Positions 15,521 to 24,796 of a stretch of 64,000 nucleotides of DNA are shown here, piece by piece (positions within the stretch are counted from its first letter, which is position 1; every line of letters starts with the position of its first letter). The notes under the pieces were generated by a model. The model was not told the origin of the DNA. It ran no database searches and saw nothing but the letters and a program-made list of their open reading frames with translations. A program made the position numbers and the translations under genes. This DNA comes from CCMP332 sp040218795 (GTDB lineage Bacteria; Bacteroidota; Bacteroidia; Cytophagales; CCMP332), in NCBI GenBank assembly GCA_040218795.1, contig JAVJQT010000003.1:434001-498000 (forward strand), read 5' to 3'.

Positions 15521-18304
15521 TCAATTTTCAAGTAGTACAAATGCCCCCCAATAATAAGGGTGAGCGTATTTTTCTTTAATCGTTCTTTGTGCAAATAAGA
15601 AGGCTTCATTTAAAGCCTCTCCATCTACCAGTTTGGTGTAAAATGAATTCATCAATTCCTGTGTAACGGCATCATCCACTTTCCAAAGACTCATAATTAC
15701 ATTTTGAGCTCCTGCTACTTGCAATGCTCTCGGCAATCCGTATACGCCTTCACCATTAACAATTTCGCCCTTACCCGTTTCACAAGCACTTAAAACCACA
15801 AGTTCGGTACCACCCAAATCCAGACTCATAACTTCAAAGGCATTTAATAAGCCATTGGTTTTTTTTAGTGTTATAGATTCCTCTGAAGCCCCATTTGCAT
15901 CGCTGAGCATGAGTCCGGAACGCAAGAGAGGATTATTTTTTGCTTTATCGACCTGTATTCCAAGCACCAATCCTTCACTGGATTTAACATCGCTAAAAAA
16001 ATATCCATGTGTAGCCAGATGAAGTATTGCAGGAGATTGTAGCTGTTGAATTTTGTCTTCCGAAGCCTCTTCGCCGGTGTATTTTGTAACGGTATAGCCA
16101 CTTTTAGCAAATAGATCTCCTATTTGTTCTACTTCCACAGCGGTCCCCGGAAGCGGATTTACATTCAAATTTTCCCCAAAATCCGGATTGCCAAATAAGA
16201 CAGCATTGGAAGCTTTCAATACAGCATCCTTTTTTTTCAATTCGGGTATTAGTTTGCCATTGGTCAAATAGGTATAGTTATTATCTTCTAATAAAAACCT
16301 TCCCGATTCATCCTGTAGAGATGCCAAACTGACATTGTTATAAACACCATCGTAAGAAATATAAAGGTGTTTGTAAGTGCCCGTTAGCATGGTAAAAGGT
16401 CCCCAATAATTACCAAAGCTCTCTTTATCTTCCAGTTTAAAAAGTATTTTGTTTTTATAAAGTTTTAAGTTTCTACCTTCCAATTCATCGCCATGGTCAA
16501 TTACTACTAAAACTGGACTGGGATTTCCTGATTTAAGTAAAAAGCCCAGATAAAATGCTTTACCAGCGTCACGACCTGCATTGGTTTCAATTCTTACAAT
16601 TTCAAGAGCCGCTTCTTCACTTCCAAGGGAGGTCGATATTTCGTATGCATAATCTCTGAATTTCTCCAAACTGCCCGAAAATTTTGCAGAACGCCTTGAC
16701 AAACTTTTCTCTAACTCATTTGCTTCCAATTCTAGCGCCTCAAGATCAATTTTATCATCTTTCACTTGCTCTAGCGGTATTGAATAATAATAAGCCAATT
16801 GATCATGTGCGTTTTTCCATTCTTTATAAATACTTATCAGATCTTCATCACCACCATTTAGAATGACCTCCTTCATTGATGAAGTCGAGTTAAATAGTAA
16901 TCCTTTTGTTCTCAGATGTACATTAAGGGCATATTGCAACAACTCTGGGCTTTTCTCATGATTGTGCTTTACAAAGCTGAAATAGAGATAGATATCAGGT
17001 TTTATTTCTGACCAGAGATCGGATTTTTCGTTTTCACTAAATGCCGGAAACAGACGGTCGATCAGAGAAATATAGGCATCTATCGAACTCCTGAAAATTG
17101 CCGATGCCATATCAATATTTCCACTTTCCCATTGACAAAGTGCCAGTTTCATTTGTGTTTGCAGATATTCTCTATTTTCTTCTCCTAATTGATCTTTTCT
17201 AATTTCAGAAATTAGCGCATAGACCGTAACCGCATCTGAATAGCGTCCTGTTTTGAGAAAATAAAGTGCTTTGTTTTCCAATGCCTTTGCATAAAGAAGG
17301 TGATTAGCTCCATAGCGTTGTTTTGAGCCGGCAATGGCTGATTCAATGTAATTAAGTGCTTCTGAATTATTCGTTTCAATGTAAAAACGCCCTATATAAA
17401 TCATTAGATCATTGAAATCAGGATGATTCAAGAAATCTTTTTCTCTCATTCCCCCTTCAGCCCTTAGAAAAGAAGATTTGGCTTTATCAAATTGCCCGGT
17501 TTTCATATAGAGAAAGCCTTGATTAATGTATATACGTTCAAGATCGAAATAATCTTTAGGTAGAAATTCCTTGCCTTTTGAAATAGCTTCCTCTATTATT
17601 TCCAATGCTTTTTCATTTCTGCCAAGATTCGCATAAAGCATGGCTTTGTTATTGATGAAAATGGCGTAATGCGATGAATTTTGGGTAAAAAGTTGAGGGA
17701 TTACTTTGTCGAGATAAGAGAAAATATGTTCTGCTTCAGCAAAATCACCCAAATCCATTTTTAGTAATGCCAAATTTTGTAGTGAATTCATAAATGCAGC
17801 ACTGGTTTTTCCCAATTTTTGAGCTCGAATGGTCATGCTGCGTTCGTAGAAATAATTGGCTTTGTCAAAGTTTCCAAGACTGTGGTAATAAATTCCCAGC
17901 GTATTTAATCCACCGGCATATACCCTTATATTGAGCAGATCAAGTGCGGATTCATTGACCATTTCAGCTGCAGATGAAGCACTGAATTCACGAGTTATGT
18001 CTCCAAAACCAGAATTACTTCTTACAGGGAAAGCTTTAAATCCCTCTCTGTATCGCGATGAGGCATTGATGTATTTACCATTGTAAAATGCCTTATCTGC
18101 AAGGTTAAACATGCTTCCACCCAATTTTTTCATATTGGTGCCATCATAGGCCATTTTCACATTATCAGCCATCATAAGGGCATATTTAACATCTTGATAG
18201 TTCCCGCTTGCAATTATGGTAGGTACCTGAGCGGATAAAAGATTAATCTGAAAGCAACTAAAAATTATAATTGCCTGGCTATAAAGTATAATGGACTGCT
18301 TTAT
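15521..18304 (-). CDS. Secreted TPR and CHAT-domain (caspase-like) protease
   Basis: The frame from the first ATG (18175) encodes 884 residues, but the reading frame continues upstream for another 50 codons with a clear signal peptide (QSIILYSQAIIIFSCFQ then NLLSAQ) and no ATG, GTG, TTG or CTG. An ATA at 18302-18304, giving MKQSI, is the best-placed start, and is used here. Many TPRs follow (for example YHSLGNFDKANYFYERSM, NKAMLYANLGRNEKALEII, NQGFLYMKTGQFDKAKSSF). The C-terminal CHAT domain has the catalytic pair in LHLATHGYFF (H723) and VVLSACETGKGE (C798, numbering from the ATG). CHAT proteases are caspase relatives; this one is predicted to act outside the cytoplasm. It is cotranscribed with the secreted repeat protein. 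Confidence 0.85.
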   Translation of the reverse strand: MKQSIILYSQAIIIFSCFQINLLSAQVPTIIASGNYQDVKYALMMADNVKMAYDGTNMKKLGGSMFNLADKAFYNGKYINASSRYREGFKAFPVRSNSGFGDITREFSASSAAEMVNESALDLLNIRVYAGGLNTLGIYYHSLGNFDKANYFYERSMTIRAQKLGKTSAAFMNSLQNLALLKMDLGDFAEAEHIFSYLDKVIPQLFTQNSSHYAIFINNKAMLYANLGRNEKALEIIEEAISKGKEFLPKDYFDLERIYINQGFLYMKTGQFDKAKSSFLRAEGGMREKDFLNHPDFNDLMIYIGRFYIETNNSEALNYIESAIAGSKQRYGANHLLYAKALENKALYFLKTGRYSDAVTVYALISEIRKDQLGEENREYLQTQMKLALCQWESGNIDMASAIFRSSIDAYISLIDRLFPAFSENEKSDLWSEIKPDIYLYFSFVKHNHEKSPELLQYALNVHLRTKGLLFNSTSSMKEVILNGGDEDLISIYKEWKNAHDQLAYYYSIPLEQVKDDKIDLEALELEANELEKSLSRRSAKFSGSLEKFRDYAYEISTSLGSEEAALEIVRIETNAGRDAGKAFYLGFLLKSGNPSPVLVVIDHGDELEGRNLKLYKNKILFKLEDKESFGNYWGPFTMLTGTYKHLYISYDGVYNNVSLASLQDESGRFLLEDNNYTYLTNGKLIPELKKKDAVLKASNAVLFGNPDFGENLNVNPLPGTAVEVEQIGDLFAKSGYTVTKYTGEEASEDKIQQLQSPAILHLATHGYFFSDVKSSEGLVLGIQVDKAKNNPLLRSGLMLSDANGASEESITLKKTNGLLNAFEVMSLDLGGTELVVLSACETGKGEIVNGEGVYGLPRALQVAGAQNVIMSLWKVDDAVTQELMNSFYTKLVDGEALNEAFLFAQRTIKEKYAHPYYWGAFVLLEN

Positions 18305-18558
18305 GGCTTGTTTTAGTTTTAGGGTTTACCAACAACATAGCAATCTACATAATATTAACAGATATAAATAAATTGATTTGTTGATTTGTTCGAAGGTAAA
18401 AGCTTTTGAACTTTTAATATTGGCTTGTCTAAAGGCCAATGTAACATGAAAATGATTTTCATAGTCCAGACAATTGAAATGCTCAAGAGGTAGGCTTGTG
18501 TTAGATTGGTTGATTGATTAACAGGAATTATTTATTTTCAATTTGAAGTTTTTAGTCT

Positions 18559-19122
18559 ATGAATACAAAATTAATTTTTCTGTTATTATGCTTTACTGTT
18601 TTAAACTGTAGGGACAAAAACACCTCCAATGTAATTGTAGTAAATAATGCCGATTCAACTTTAAGTTCAAAGAAATCACTAGACAGCATTATTGATGAAA
18701 TAACTTTTGATCAATTGCAAAAGTTGATCGAAAATAAAGAAGTTATACCCTAGGAATATTTAAAAAATGAGGTGATTAATTTTGGAAGAAGCCTCCCTAA
18801 TCATGAAATCATAAATGAAACTGATAATTATTTATTGGTAAAGGGATCTAGTGTTCATGAAGCAGGGGCAGAACATTATTATCTTCTGAGTTTTTCAAAA
18901 GAAACAGGCCAAGTTGTTGATTTCATAGGAATTGGTGCGTTGGCTGAAGGAATCGAACCATTTACTATAAAATGGTATTCTGATAGTGTTTTCTCAAGCA
19001 TAGACTATCAACATGAATTGCTTGAAGATGAGGAGGGGATATATTATGCCGGAGACTTAATAGATTCGACTATAGTTAATTACAATATCGCTTCTAATGG
19101 GAAATTTAATGTGATGAAGTAA
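18559..19122 (+). pseudogene. Lipoprotein gene interrupted by an in-frame TAG
   Basis: An ATG at 18559 opens a lipoprotein signal (FLLLCFTVLNC, then RDKN) and reads 64 codons to a TAG at 18751-18753. The same frame then continues without a stop for 122 more codons to 19122 (EYLKNEVINFGRSLPNHEI ... NYNIASNGKFNVMK). The two halves fit as one protein of about 187 residues: the second part has no start or ribosome site of its own except a GTG at 18772. I do not recognise the family. It lies in a gene-poor stretch with other broken sequences, which favours a nonsense mutation over programmed readthrough. Confidence 0.7.
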
Positions 19123-19188
19123 TCTATTAATTTTTAGGTAAATCCACTATGATAGATTCATATTACAATTAAAAAGCCGGTTTAACAA

Positions 19189-19443
19189 AAGTTTAAATTG
19201 GAATTGAAAAAGCCTATTTAAGAATCCCCAGTTTATCTATCCTTTAAAATAAAACATAGAGGTTTTTCACATGCTGTTAAATAAGGAAATGTCATCTATC
19301 CTATTGAAGATTTTGTTCAAGGTCTTAAACCTAAAATGCTAAGTCTTCCAGAGATATTTTTAGTAAAAAATACCAATCTAATTGTCTATGAGTCTTATTG
19401 GAGTTTATCGGATAAAGAAGAAAAAGATTCATTAAGCGTGTAG
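19189..19443 (+). pseudogene. Unidentified protein-coding remnant
   Basis: A forward frame ending at TAG 19441-19443 reads GNVIYPIEDFVQGLKPKMLS and continues through LPEIFLVKNTNLIVYESYW to SLSV. Upstream of a TAA at 19282-19284 the same frame shows KIKHRGFSHAVK. No start codon precedes the conserved-looking part. Composition looks coding, but no family is recognised. It sits between a broken lipoprotein gene and a truncated duplicate, so it is read as a decayed gene. Confidence 0.35.
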
Positions 19444-19451
19444 GATCTATT

Positions 19452-19613
19452 TTACAGTTCCTTATAAAGTGCTTTAGCCACAGCCAGGCCCTGTCCCTCT
19501 ATTCCTACTATAGTGATTTGTTTGGCATTGTAATTATCCTCATAGATTTCATAAGCCATTCGCTTGATTTTCTGATTGATCTGAATATTGTTGAGGATAA
19601 ATTTTTCAGACAT
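19452..19613 (-). pseudogene. Truncated duplicate of the phosphoribosyltransferase gene (N-terminal 53 codons)
   Basis: On the reverse strand an ATG at 19611-19613 opens MSEKFILNNIQINQKIKRMA and runs 53 codons to ITIVGIEGQGLAVAKALYKEL and a TAA. It is almost the same as the first 53 residues of the phosphoribosyltransferase at 12914-13417, at both protein and DNA level; differences include TNDQ to NNIQ and HKEL to YKEL. The copy lacks the PRPP loop and all of the C-terminal two thirds, so it cannot be an enzyme. Similarity stops at the start codon and at the stop, 6 kb from the parent. Confidence 0.85.
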
Positions 19614-19708
19614 GATTTTGGTTTTGCTCTAGATTAAAAATTTAAGAGATCAAATGAGAGTTTCACGGACATAACTCTAATTGAATTTGGTTTAAGTAGA
19701 GGGTGTTG

Positions 19709-20329
19709 TTACTTTTTAATTGGAAAACGGTAAATCAGTCCTGTCTTGAAATAAAAACCACTTCCAAAGGATCCTAAACTTTCATCAATCTGACTCTCGA
19801 TCCTCTGGCCCGGGTTGTAATTGTAGGGGTCATAAGGAGGCAAATTCGGATATTTAATTCGACTATATATGCTTTGGGTTATTCCTAATTCAGAAAACAG
19901 TGAGAAGCTATTGCTGAGATTAAATTGTCTACCAATGGATAAATTCATACTTAGGACTCGTCCATGAGATAATCGTTTATCATTATAATCGCGCGAATGC
20001 TGACGATATTCCAAAGATTGACCTGTATACCAAGTCGTTAATCCCGGAAATTTTTTCGAGCGACCCATCACATAATTATGTGAGATGCCTAAACTCCAAT
20101 GAGCATCTCTATACCCAATATTTTTATCTACAAAATAGGAACCTTCTAACCGCAAAATGTTTCTATCCTTAAATTGATAATCCAACCCAAATTTAGGTAT
20201 GTGCCCAAAGGTTTTGTTCCATCCCCAAGACGCATGCGTTGCTACAGTCCCAATTTGAGCTTTGGAATTGTGATTGCAAAAGACTATTAATAATAAAATC
20301 GAAACGGAAATCAATTGATATCGATTCAT
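19709..20329 (-). CDS. Hypothetical outer-membrane beta-barrel protein
   Basis: The ATG at 20327-20329 starts a 206-residue protein with a signal peptide (QLISVSILLLIVFC ... NSKAQ). The open frame extends 28 codons upstream, but that part is not signal-like. The mature part alternates amphipathic strands rich in Tyr, Trp and Gly (GLDYQFKDRNILRLEGSYF, WSLGISHNYVMG, GSGFYFKTGLIYRFPIKK) and ends close to an aromatic, as barrel proteins do. No specific family is recognised. It stands alone between decayed DNA and the transglutaminase-like pair. Confidence 0.65.
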   Translation of the reverse strand: MNRYQLISVSILLLIVFCNHNSKAQIGTVATHASWGWNKTFGHIPKFGLDYQFKDRNILRLEGSYFVDKNIGYRDAHWSLGISHNYVMGRSKKFPGLTTWYTGQSLEYRQHSRDYNDKRLSHGRVLSMNLSIGRQFNLSNSFSLFSELGITQSIYSRIKYPNLPPYDPYNYNPGQRIESQIDESLGSFGSGFYFKTGLIYRFPIKK

Positions 20330-20478
20330 GCACATAAGGTTTTGTATGTTACCAATAATTAACGCCTTGTATTTAAATAATATTTTATAAATAAATAAGG
20401 TCTGAATATTCAAGCTCTAATCCGAAACAGTCAATCTGTAAATTATGTGTGAGTTATTATATAAAATAGGACTTGAAT

Positions 20479-22461
20479 TTATCTTTTTACTAATACTATT
20501 TCTTTATTGAATTGGTCGACAATAGTTTGAAAGTATTCCTTAATCGTAGAATATTCATTTGGTTCATATATACTTTTTTTGATAGCATATAATCCATTAA
20601 TAACCAACTGTGTCCCTTCTTGCTTATAATCCAAATTAATCTTGACCAAATTATTATCAATACTTATTGACTCGGGCAATTCATAGGGTTTATAATTATC
20701 CGGAATTATAATTGTAGATTCCATTTGATCTTCCCTTGTCAAGGCAAAATCAATCGGATAATCTCTGGTCTTTAGTTTTAATGGGTTTTCCAAATAAGGA
20801 AAATCCAAAAAGGGCTTTATAATCAAATCACCTTCAATACTTTCAATTTCAGAATTACCTTGCGCCGCGATGATATATGGCATTTCCAATTTCTCGAAAT
20901 TAATGCTCTTTACTTTATCGGATTCAAAGCCATTTTTCTTTAAATAATCTTTCAATTCATCCGTATCATCTTTGTAATTATCTCTTTTGTAAAAAGCTGC
21001 ATATTCCAAAGCCTGAATTGTCACATTTCCAGAACATTTAAGACTATCAGGGTTGATTGTTAAATTTAAAACAATCTTATTCTGACTATTCGCATTTATT
21101 TCCAGATCAACCCAGTCATCGGAATTTGCAGAAACCACCAATCCTCTTGAATTCATACAATTGACAGGAATTCGATTGTAACTTATGAGTTTTTCACTGG
21201 CATCAGCCAGATACTTAAATTCTTCTTCCATAACAAATACGATAACATGATTAAAAAAACTCATGTATGGATAATTGAATTTTATTTTCCCATGTCCTCT
21301 GGTACTTAAAATTACCGGACGAGATTTTAATCCCGCCTCGCGCAATAAGGAGACGGTAAATAGATTAATATCGGCAGAAGAACCCTTTCTAATTTTATAA
21401 AAGTTCTTAGCTTTCTGCGTTGCAGAATAGGAATAATTTCCATTCCAGGTATAATTCTTTTTTACGTATTCAATTATCTGACGCGCCTTTTCTTTTTTAT
21501 CCTGACTCAAATTGGAAATCTCTTTTGCCAAAACTTTTTTGGCTATAGATCGCGAGTCTTTTAAATAAACCCCGTAGCGTTCACTTTGAATTAAATCATT
21601 GCACAACTTTGGCCAGGTACTCATTACTTCTTTTTTCGTCGTTTTGGAAGCCTGATACTTTGAAAGTTGAAAATCCATTTTCATGAGATAATCGTCTTTT
21701 GTTGTAATAAATGATTCCTCTTTAAAAGCCGGGATATTCGACATCCCATATACGTTTATCACATCATAAAAATCTACACCGTAATACTTGCTGCTTCTTT
21801 TTGTATCGGCCTGATAACTGGTGTGATAGTCAAATTTATCCAGGCCCTGAGCGATAAAATTGTATTCATAAAAAGGAATCATGTCAATTCGATACTGACT
21901 GTACAATGTGGGAATATCTGTTTGAAACTCCCAGTCGTACAAATTAAACTTATAAGGGGATTCAAGCGTGTAAGTATATTCAACTATACTTCCAACTTTT
22001 ACATCCGGACATGCCGCTTTATAGCGACTGAAATTATCATTGATTTTCTCTTTGTAAATAGATTCCTGATTGAGTTCTGTTTTTTGAATTGAACCTTTTT
22101 CATCCCTATTGTAAACATGGGCTGTTAGATATCGAAATTTCTCGCCTTCCCCCTTTGCCTCATATACTCCAATACTTAAGTTAGCCCTTTCAATACCTGA
22201 TTGCTTCAGAATTTTTATTCTCTTCTTTCTGGTAAATTCAATATTGTAACCATATACCGTGAAACTTCCTTTCTCTTCTGTTATGTCGATGAACTTTGAA
22301 TGGGCAACATCATAAAGGACAAGCGCTTCAGCATCAGGGTCTTCTTCAAATACTTCAAGATCCCAATCTTCTTTATTGATTTGACCCCAAACACGTGAAT
22401 GTTGGGCACTAATGTTAGTAGTTATAAATAAAAAAAGAAATGATAGAAACAGGAGTCGCAT
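20479..22461 (-). CDS. DUF3857/transglutaminase-like secreted protein lacking the catalytic cysteine
   Basis: A 660-residue protein with a signal peptide ending NISAQ. Residues about 50-270 match the DUF3857 beta domain (DITEEKGSFTVYGYNIEFTRKKRIKIL and VKVGSIVEYTYTLESP). The transglutaminase-like core follows, but the catalytic Cys position reads KIRKGSSADINLF at 356-368, with Ser361/Ser362 in place of Cys. The His (FFNHVIV, H405) and Asp (YLADAS, D420) are present. It is thus likely an inactive or altered enzyme. Its gene begins 4 bases after the stop of its paralog, so the two are cotranscribed. Periplasmic or outer-membrane location is inferred. Confidence 0.82.
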   Translation of the reverse strand: MRLLFLSFLFLFITTNISAQHSRVWGQINKEDWDLEVFEEDPDAEALVLYDVAHSKFIDITEEKGSFTVYGYNIEFTRKKRIKILKQSGIERANLSIGVYEAKGEGEKFRYLTAHVYNRDEKGSIQKTELNQESIYKEKINDNFSRYKAACPDVKVGSIVEYTYTLESPYKFNLYDWEFQTDIPTLYSQYRIDMIPFYEYNFIAQGLDKFDYHTSYQADTKRSSKYYGVDFYDVINVYGMSNIPAFKEESFITTKDDYLMKMDFQLSKYQASKTTKKEVMSTWPKLCNDLIQSERYGVYLKDSRSIAKKVLAKEISNLSQDKKEKARQIIEYVKKNYTWNGNYSYSATQKAKNFYKIRKGSSADINLFTVSLLREAGLKSRPVILSTRGHGKIKFNYPYMSFFNHVIVFVMEEEFKYLADASEKLISYNRIPVNCMNSRGLVVSANSDDWVDLEINANSQNKIVLNLTINPDSLKCSGNVTIQALEYAAFYKRDNYKDDTDELKDYLKKNGFESDKVKSINFEKLEMPYIIAAQGNSEIESIEGDLIIKPFLDFPYLENPLKLKTRDYPIDFALTREDQMESTIIIPDNYKPYELPESISIDNNLVKINLDYKQEGTQLVINGLYAIKKSIYEPNEYSTIKEYFQTIVDQFNKEIVLVKR

Positions 22462-22465
22462 GGTA

Positions 22466-24313
22466 TTAATTATTGGTTAATATAATTTTAAAATCCTTGT
22501 CGAAATCTTTGGAACTTTCAATCCATGAATAAAAATCAGGGTACTTTATTTTTGGGTATTTCCCACTGTTTATCTGAAGTAATTTGATATGTACTATTTC
22601 ACTCCCCGATTGCCTGGTATTACACTTATACCTGCCGAATTCGGATTTGATAAACTTGTCTTCCGGAAACTTAATATCCGTGTAATTCAAACTTGAAATA
22701 TCATAAATGAATGTGTCAATTTTGAAAATTGGATATTCTATTTCCAGATGATGTTCTCGTTCTTCTGGACTTTCCATTTTTGGGAACCCAATATTTTCTG
22801 GATAAATGACCGTTTTATTGGCAAAATTCTTAAAGGCATTTTGTTGATTTATCTCGGCTTCTATTTTTATTGACCTGGCATCTCTATTGAATTTGTAAAT
22901 AGAAAATTTTTCAACTTCCGCCTTATCAAAATTTAAGACTCTCAATATTCTTTTTTTGTTATCCTCTTCTGAAATATGCGAATGGGCATAGTTATAATAA
23001 CCAAATACATTCCCTCTGACGTTATAAGTCAGATTTACTTTAGCTTCTTTATTATTTTCAAGTTTAAATTGTAAGGTAGAACTGCAAAGTACGTCGGAGG
23101 TATCAATAGAAGGTGTCCTAACCAAATGACTATTTCCGGAGTCAATTAATAAGGCCCAACGTCCTTGAGTAAATGGACCTAAATAATTGAAAGGGTTGAT
23201 TTGGCTTGTGTTTTCCAGCCAAATTGTATCTCCATTTACCGGTACACAAAGAATAACATGATTAAAAAATTGGCCGGGCAAACTAGTATCCAATTCTTCA
23301 TGGGGGTCACCGGCAATAATATCAACAGTATATGATTTGATACCTGCTTCTTTTAAAAGCGCTTGCATATATATACTAAGTGCTTTGCAATCACCGTATT
23401 TATTTTCACAAACATATTTGGCCGGATATGGCTTCATGCCTCCTGTTCCTAGCGGAATATTAATATAGCGGGTATTATCCTGAAGGTAATGATATAGCAC
23501 GCGAATTTTGTCAATTGTATTGTCGATAGTATCAGTTAATAGTTTGACCTGATAACTGTCAGAAAATGTAAGCTCATCAAGGTTTTTATTCAAATCATAG
23601 ATCCAATCTCCAAATTCCTTCCAGGTTCTTTGAGAGCCGCTGACATCATAAACAAATTGTTCCGGGATTATGCTAATATGCGCTGCATAATCATAAAAAT
23701 CCGGTGCAAATTTTTCGTCTTTGTATGAAAGAGGTTCGATTGATTTCCAGGTGTAAAAAATCTGACCGGAGCCATTCTCTATTAGTGTATCAAAATTGCC
23801 TTGGACTTTAATATTAACTTTATAATCGAATGGCTGACTCAACTTTAGCTGATAATTTTGATGTACAATTTCATCGTCAATGTAGGGATACCAATTTGAA
23901 ACAGTGTAATATTCCTTCGTTTGCCTCTCGTATACGTATTTGATTTGATATGGGAAACTGTTATAGTGAAGATCGAATTTTATCATTTCCGAATCTTCAT
24001 AAAAAGAGCCTGAAGAATAATTGGAGCTTTTCTTAAAATCTGATTTTTTCAATTCCTTAATAATATTGCCCTGTATATCCAAAATTTGAGCCGATTTGAT
24101 CTTCAATTTATCATCTGACTTATAGGTAAAAGCCAATTGTGAATATTCAAGACCGGATTCATTGTTGATTTGAATTTGAATTTCGTTTAAAACCGTTCTT
24201 CCGGAATTTGAAATATCGATGCTTGTATTGTAGAAAATAACCTCTGCCGGTGGTTCAGCTTGAGTCAAGAGGCTAATAATTATAGAATTGAACAGAAAAA
24301 GTAAAAGCTTCAA
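22466..24313 (-). CDS. DUF3857/transglutaminase-like secreted protein, active-site cysteine present
   Basis: A 615-residue protein with a signal peptide ending LTQAEP. DUF3857 covers roughly residues 25-230 and the transglutaminase core follows. Here the catalytic cysteine is kept in KYGDCKALSIYMQALLKEAG (C309), the His in FFNHVILCV (H352), and the third position reads WLENTSQ (E367/N368) where Asp is usual. The gene is first in a two-gene unit with its Cys-less paralog. Substrates of such proteins are unknown; they may process peptides or cross-link cell-surface proteins. No promoter is assigned upstream. Confidence 0.85.
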   Translation of the reverse strand: MKLLLFLFNSIIISLLTQAEPPAEVIFYNTSIDISNSGRTVLNEIQIQINNESGLEYSQLAFTYKSDDKLKIKSAQILDIQGNIIKELKKSDFKKSSNYSSGSFYEDSEMIKFDLHYNSFPYQIKYVYERQTKEYYTVSNWYPYIDDEIVHQNYQLKLSQPFDYKVNIKVQGNFDTLIENGSGQIFYTWKSIEPLSYKDEKFAPDFYDYAAHISIIPEQFVYDVSGSQRTWKEFGDWIYDLNKNLDELTFSDSYQVKLLTDTIDNTIDKIRVLYHYLQDNTRYINIPLGTGGMKPYPAKYVCENKYGDCKALSIYMQALLKEAGIKSYTVDIIAGDPHEELDTSLPGQFFNHVILCVPVNGDTIWLENTSQINPFNYLGPFTQGRWALLIDSGNSHLVRTPSIDTSDVLCSSTLQFKLENNKEAKVNLTYNVRGNVFGYYNYAHSHISEEDNKKRILRVLNFDKAEVEKFSIYKFNRDARSIKIEAEINQQNAFKNFANKTVIYPENIGFPKMESPEEREHHLEIEYPIFKIDTFIYDISSLNYTDIKFPEDKFIKSEFGRYKCNTRQSGSEIVHIKLLQINSGKYPKIKYPDFYSWIESSKDFDKDFKIILTNN

Positions 24314-24576
24314 TACCTGGTTAAAATTGATTAGAAAATTTTCAATGTAATATGATAAATACTTATTTAAATTAAAAAAATGGAACTGCTAAAAAGCAAG
24401 GACTGATAACAATACATTAATTTTAAATAAATAAAATTGTGTGTAATTAAGGGGCTTTTTCCGAGGGATAAACCAGACAAAAACAGTTGCGAGACCTGAG
24501 ATAAGAGCGTCAGCTGCCGTCTAGATTCGAGTAATGCGTTAAGAAGGTATAGTATTATTTCTCTTTCAAAAAGTCA
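24314..24576. other. Intergenic region without recognised gene
   Basis: AT-rich spacer between the divergent transglutaminase-like operon and tRNA-Glu. It holds no convincing open frame. A short GC-richer patch (about 24480-24540) looks like decayed repeat sequence. The promoter of the transglutaminase-like operon should lie near 24314-24400, but no clear -33/-7 pair was found. Confidence 0.4.
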
Positions 24577-24613
24577 TAAAAAAAGTGCGAAACTCGAATC
24601 TCGAATCTCGCAC
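24577..24613 (-). terminator. Terminator of tRNA-Glu
   Basis: On the reverse strand GTGCGA (24608-24613) and TCGCAC (24585-24590) form a stem around a 17-base loop, followed by a T run (the A run at 24577-24584). It begins 10 bases past the tRNA 3' end. Confidence 0.65.
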
Positions 24614-24622
24614 CTGACTTTG

Positions 24623-24694
24623 TACTCCGTAGGGGAATCGAACCCCTGTTACCAGGATGAAAACCTGGCGTCCTAACCCCTAGACGAACGGAGC
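24623..24694 (-). tRNA. tRNA-Glu (anticodon TTC)
   Basis: The reverse strand folds as a 72-nt cloverleaf: acceptor stem GCTCCGT / ACGGAGT (one G-T wobble) with discriminator A, a D arm in CGTCTAGGGGTTAGGAC, anticodon stem CCAGG / CCTGG with loop TTTTCAT giving anticodon TTC, and a T arm with GGTTCGATTC. The 3' CCA is not encoded. The U33 and T-loop GTTCGAT are as expected. Confidence 0.95.
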
Positions 24695-24796
24695 GTTTGT
24701 TTTTGGGACTGCAAATATAAATTTAGACTTCGTTTAGACAAAAAAAATCGTCAATTTTATTTTTGAATTGTAATCTTCGTCAATTTTCATCTGCAA

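Noticed and set aside
13656..18304. Phage-defence (CHAT) system
   Set aside because: Both proteins carry signal peptides and no other defence genes are nearby, so a cytoplasmic abortive-infection role is unlikely.
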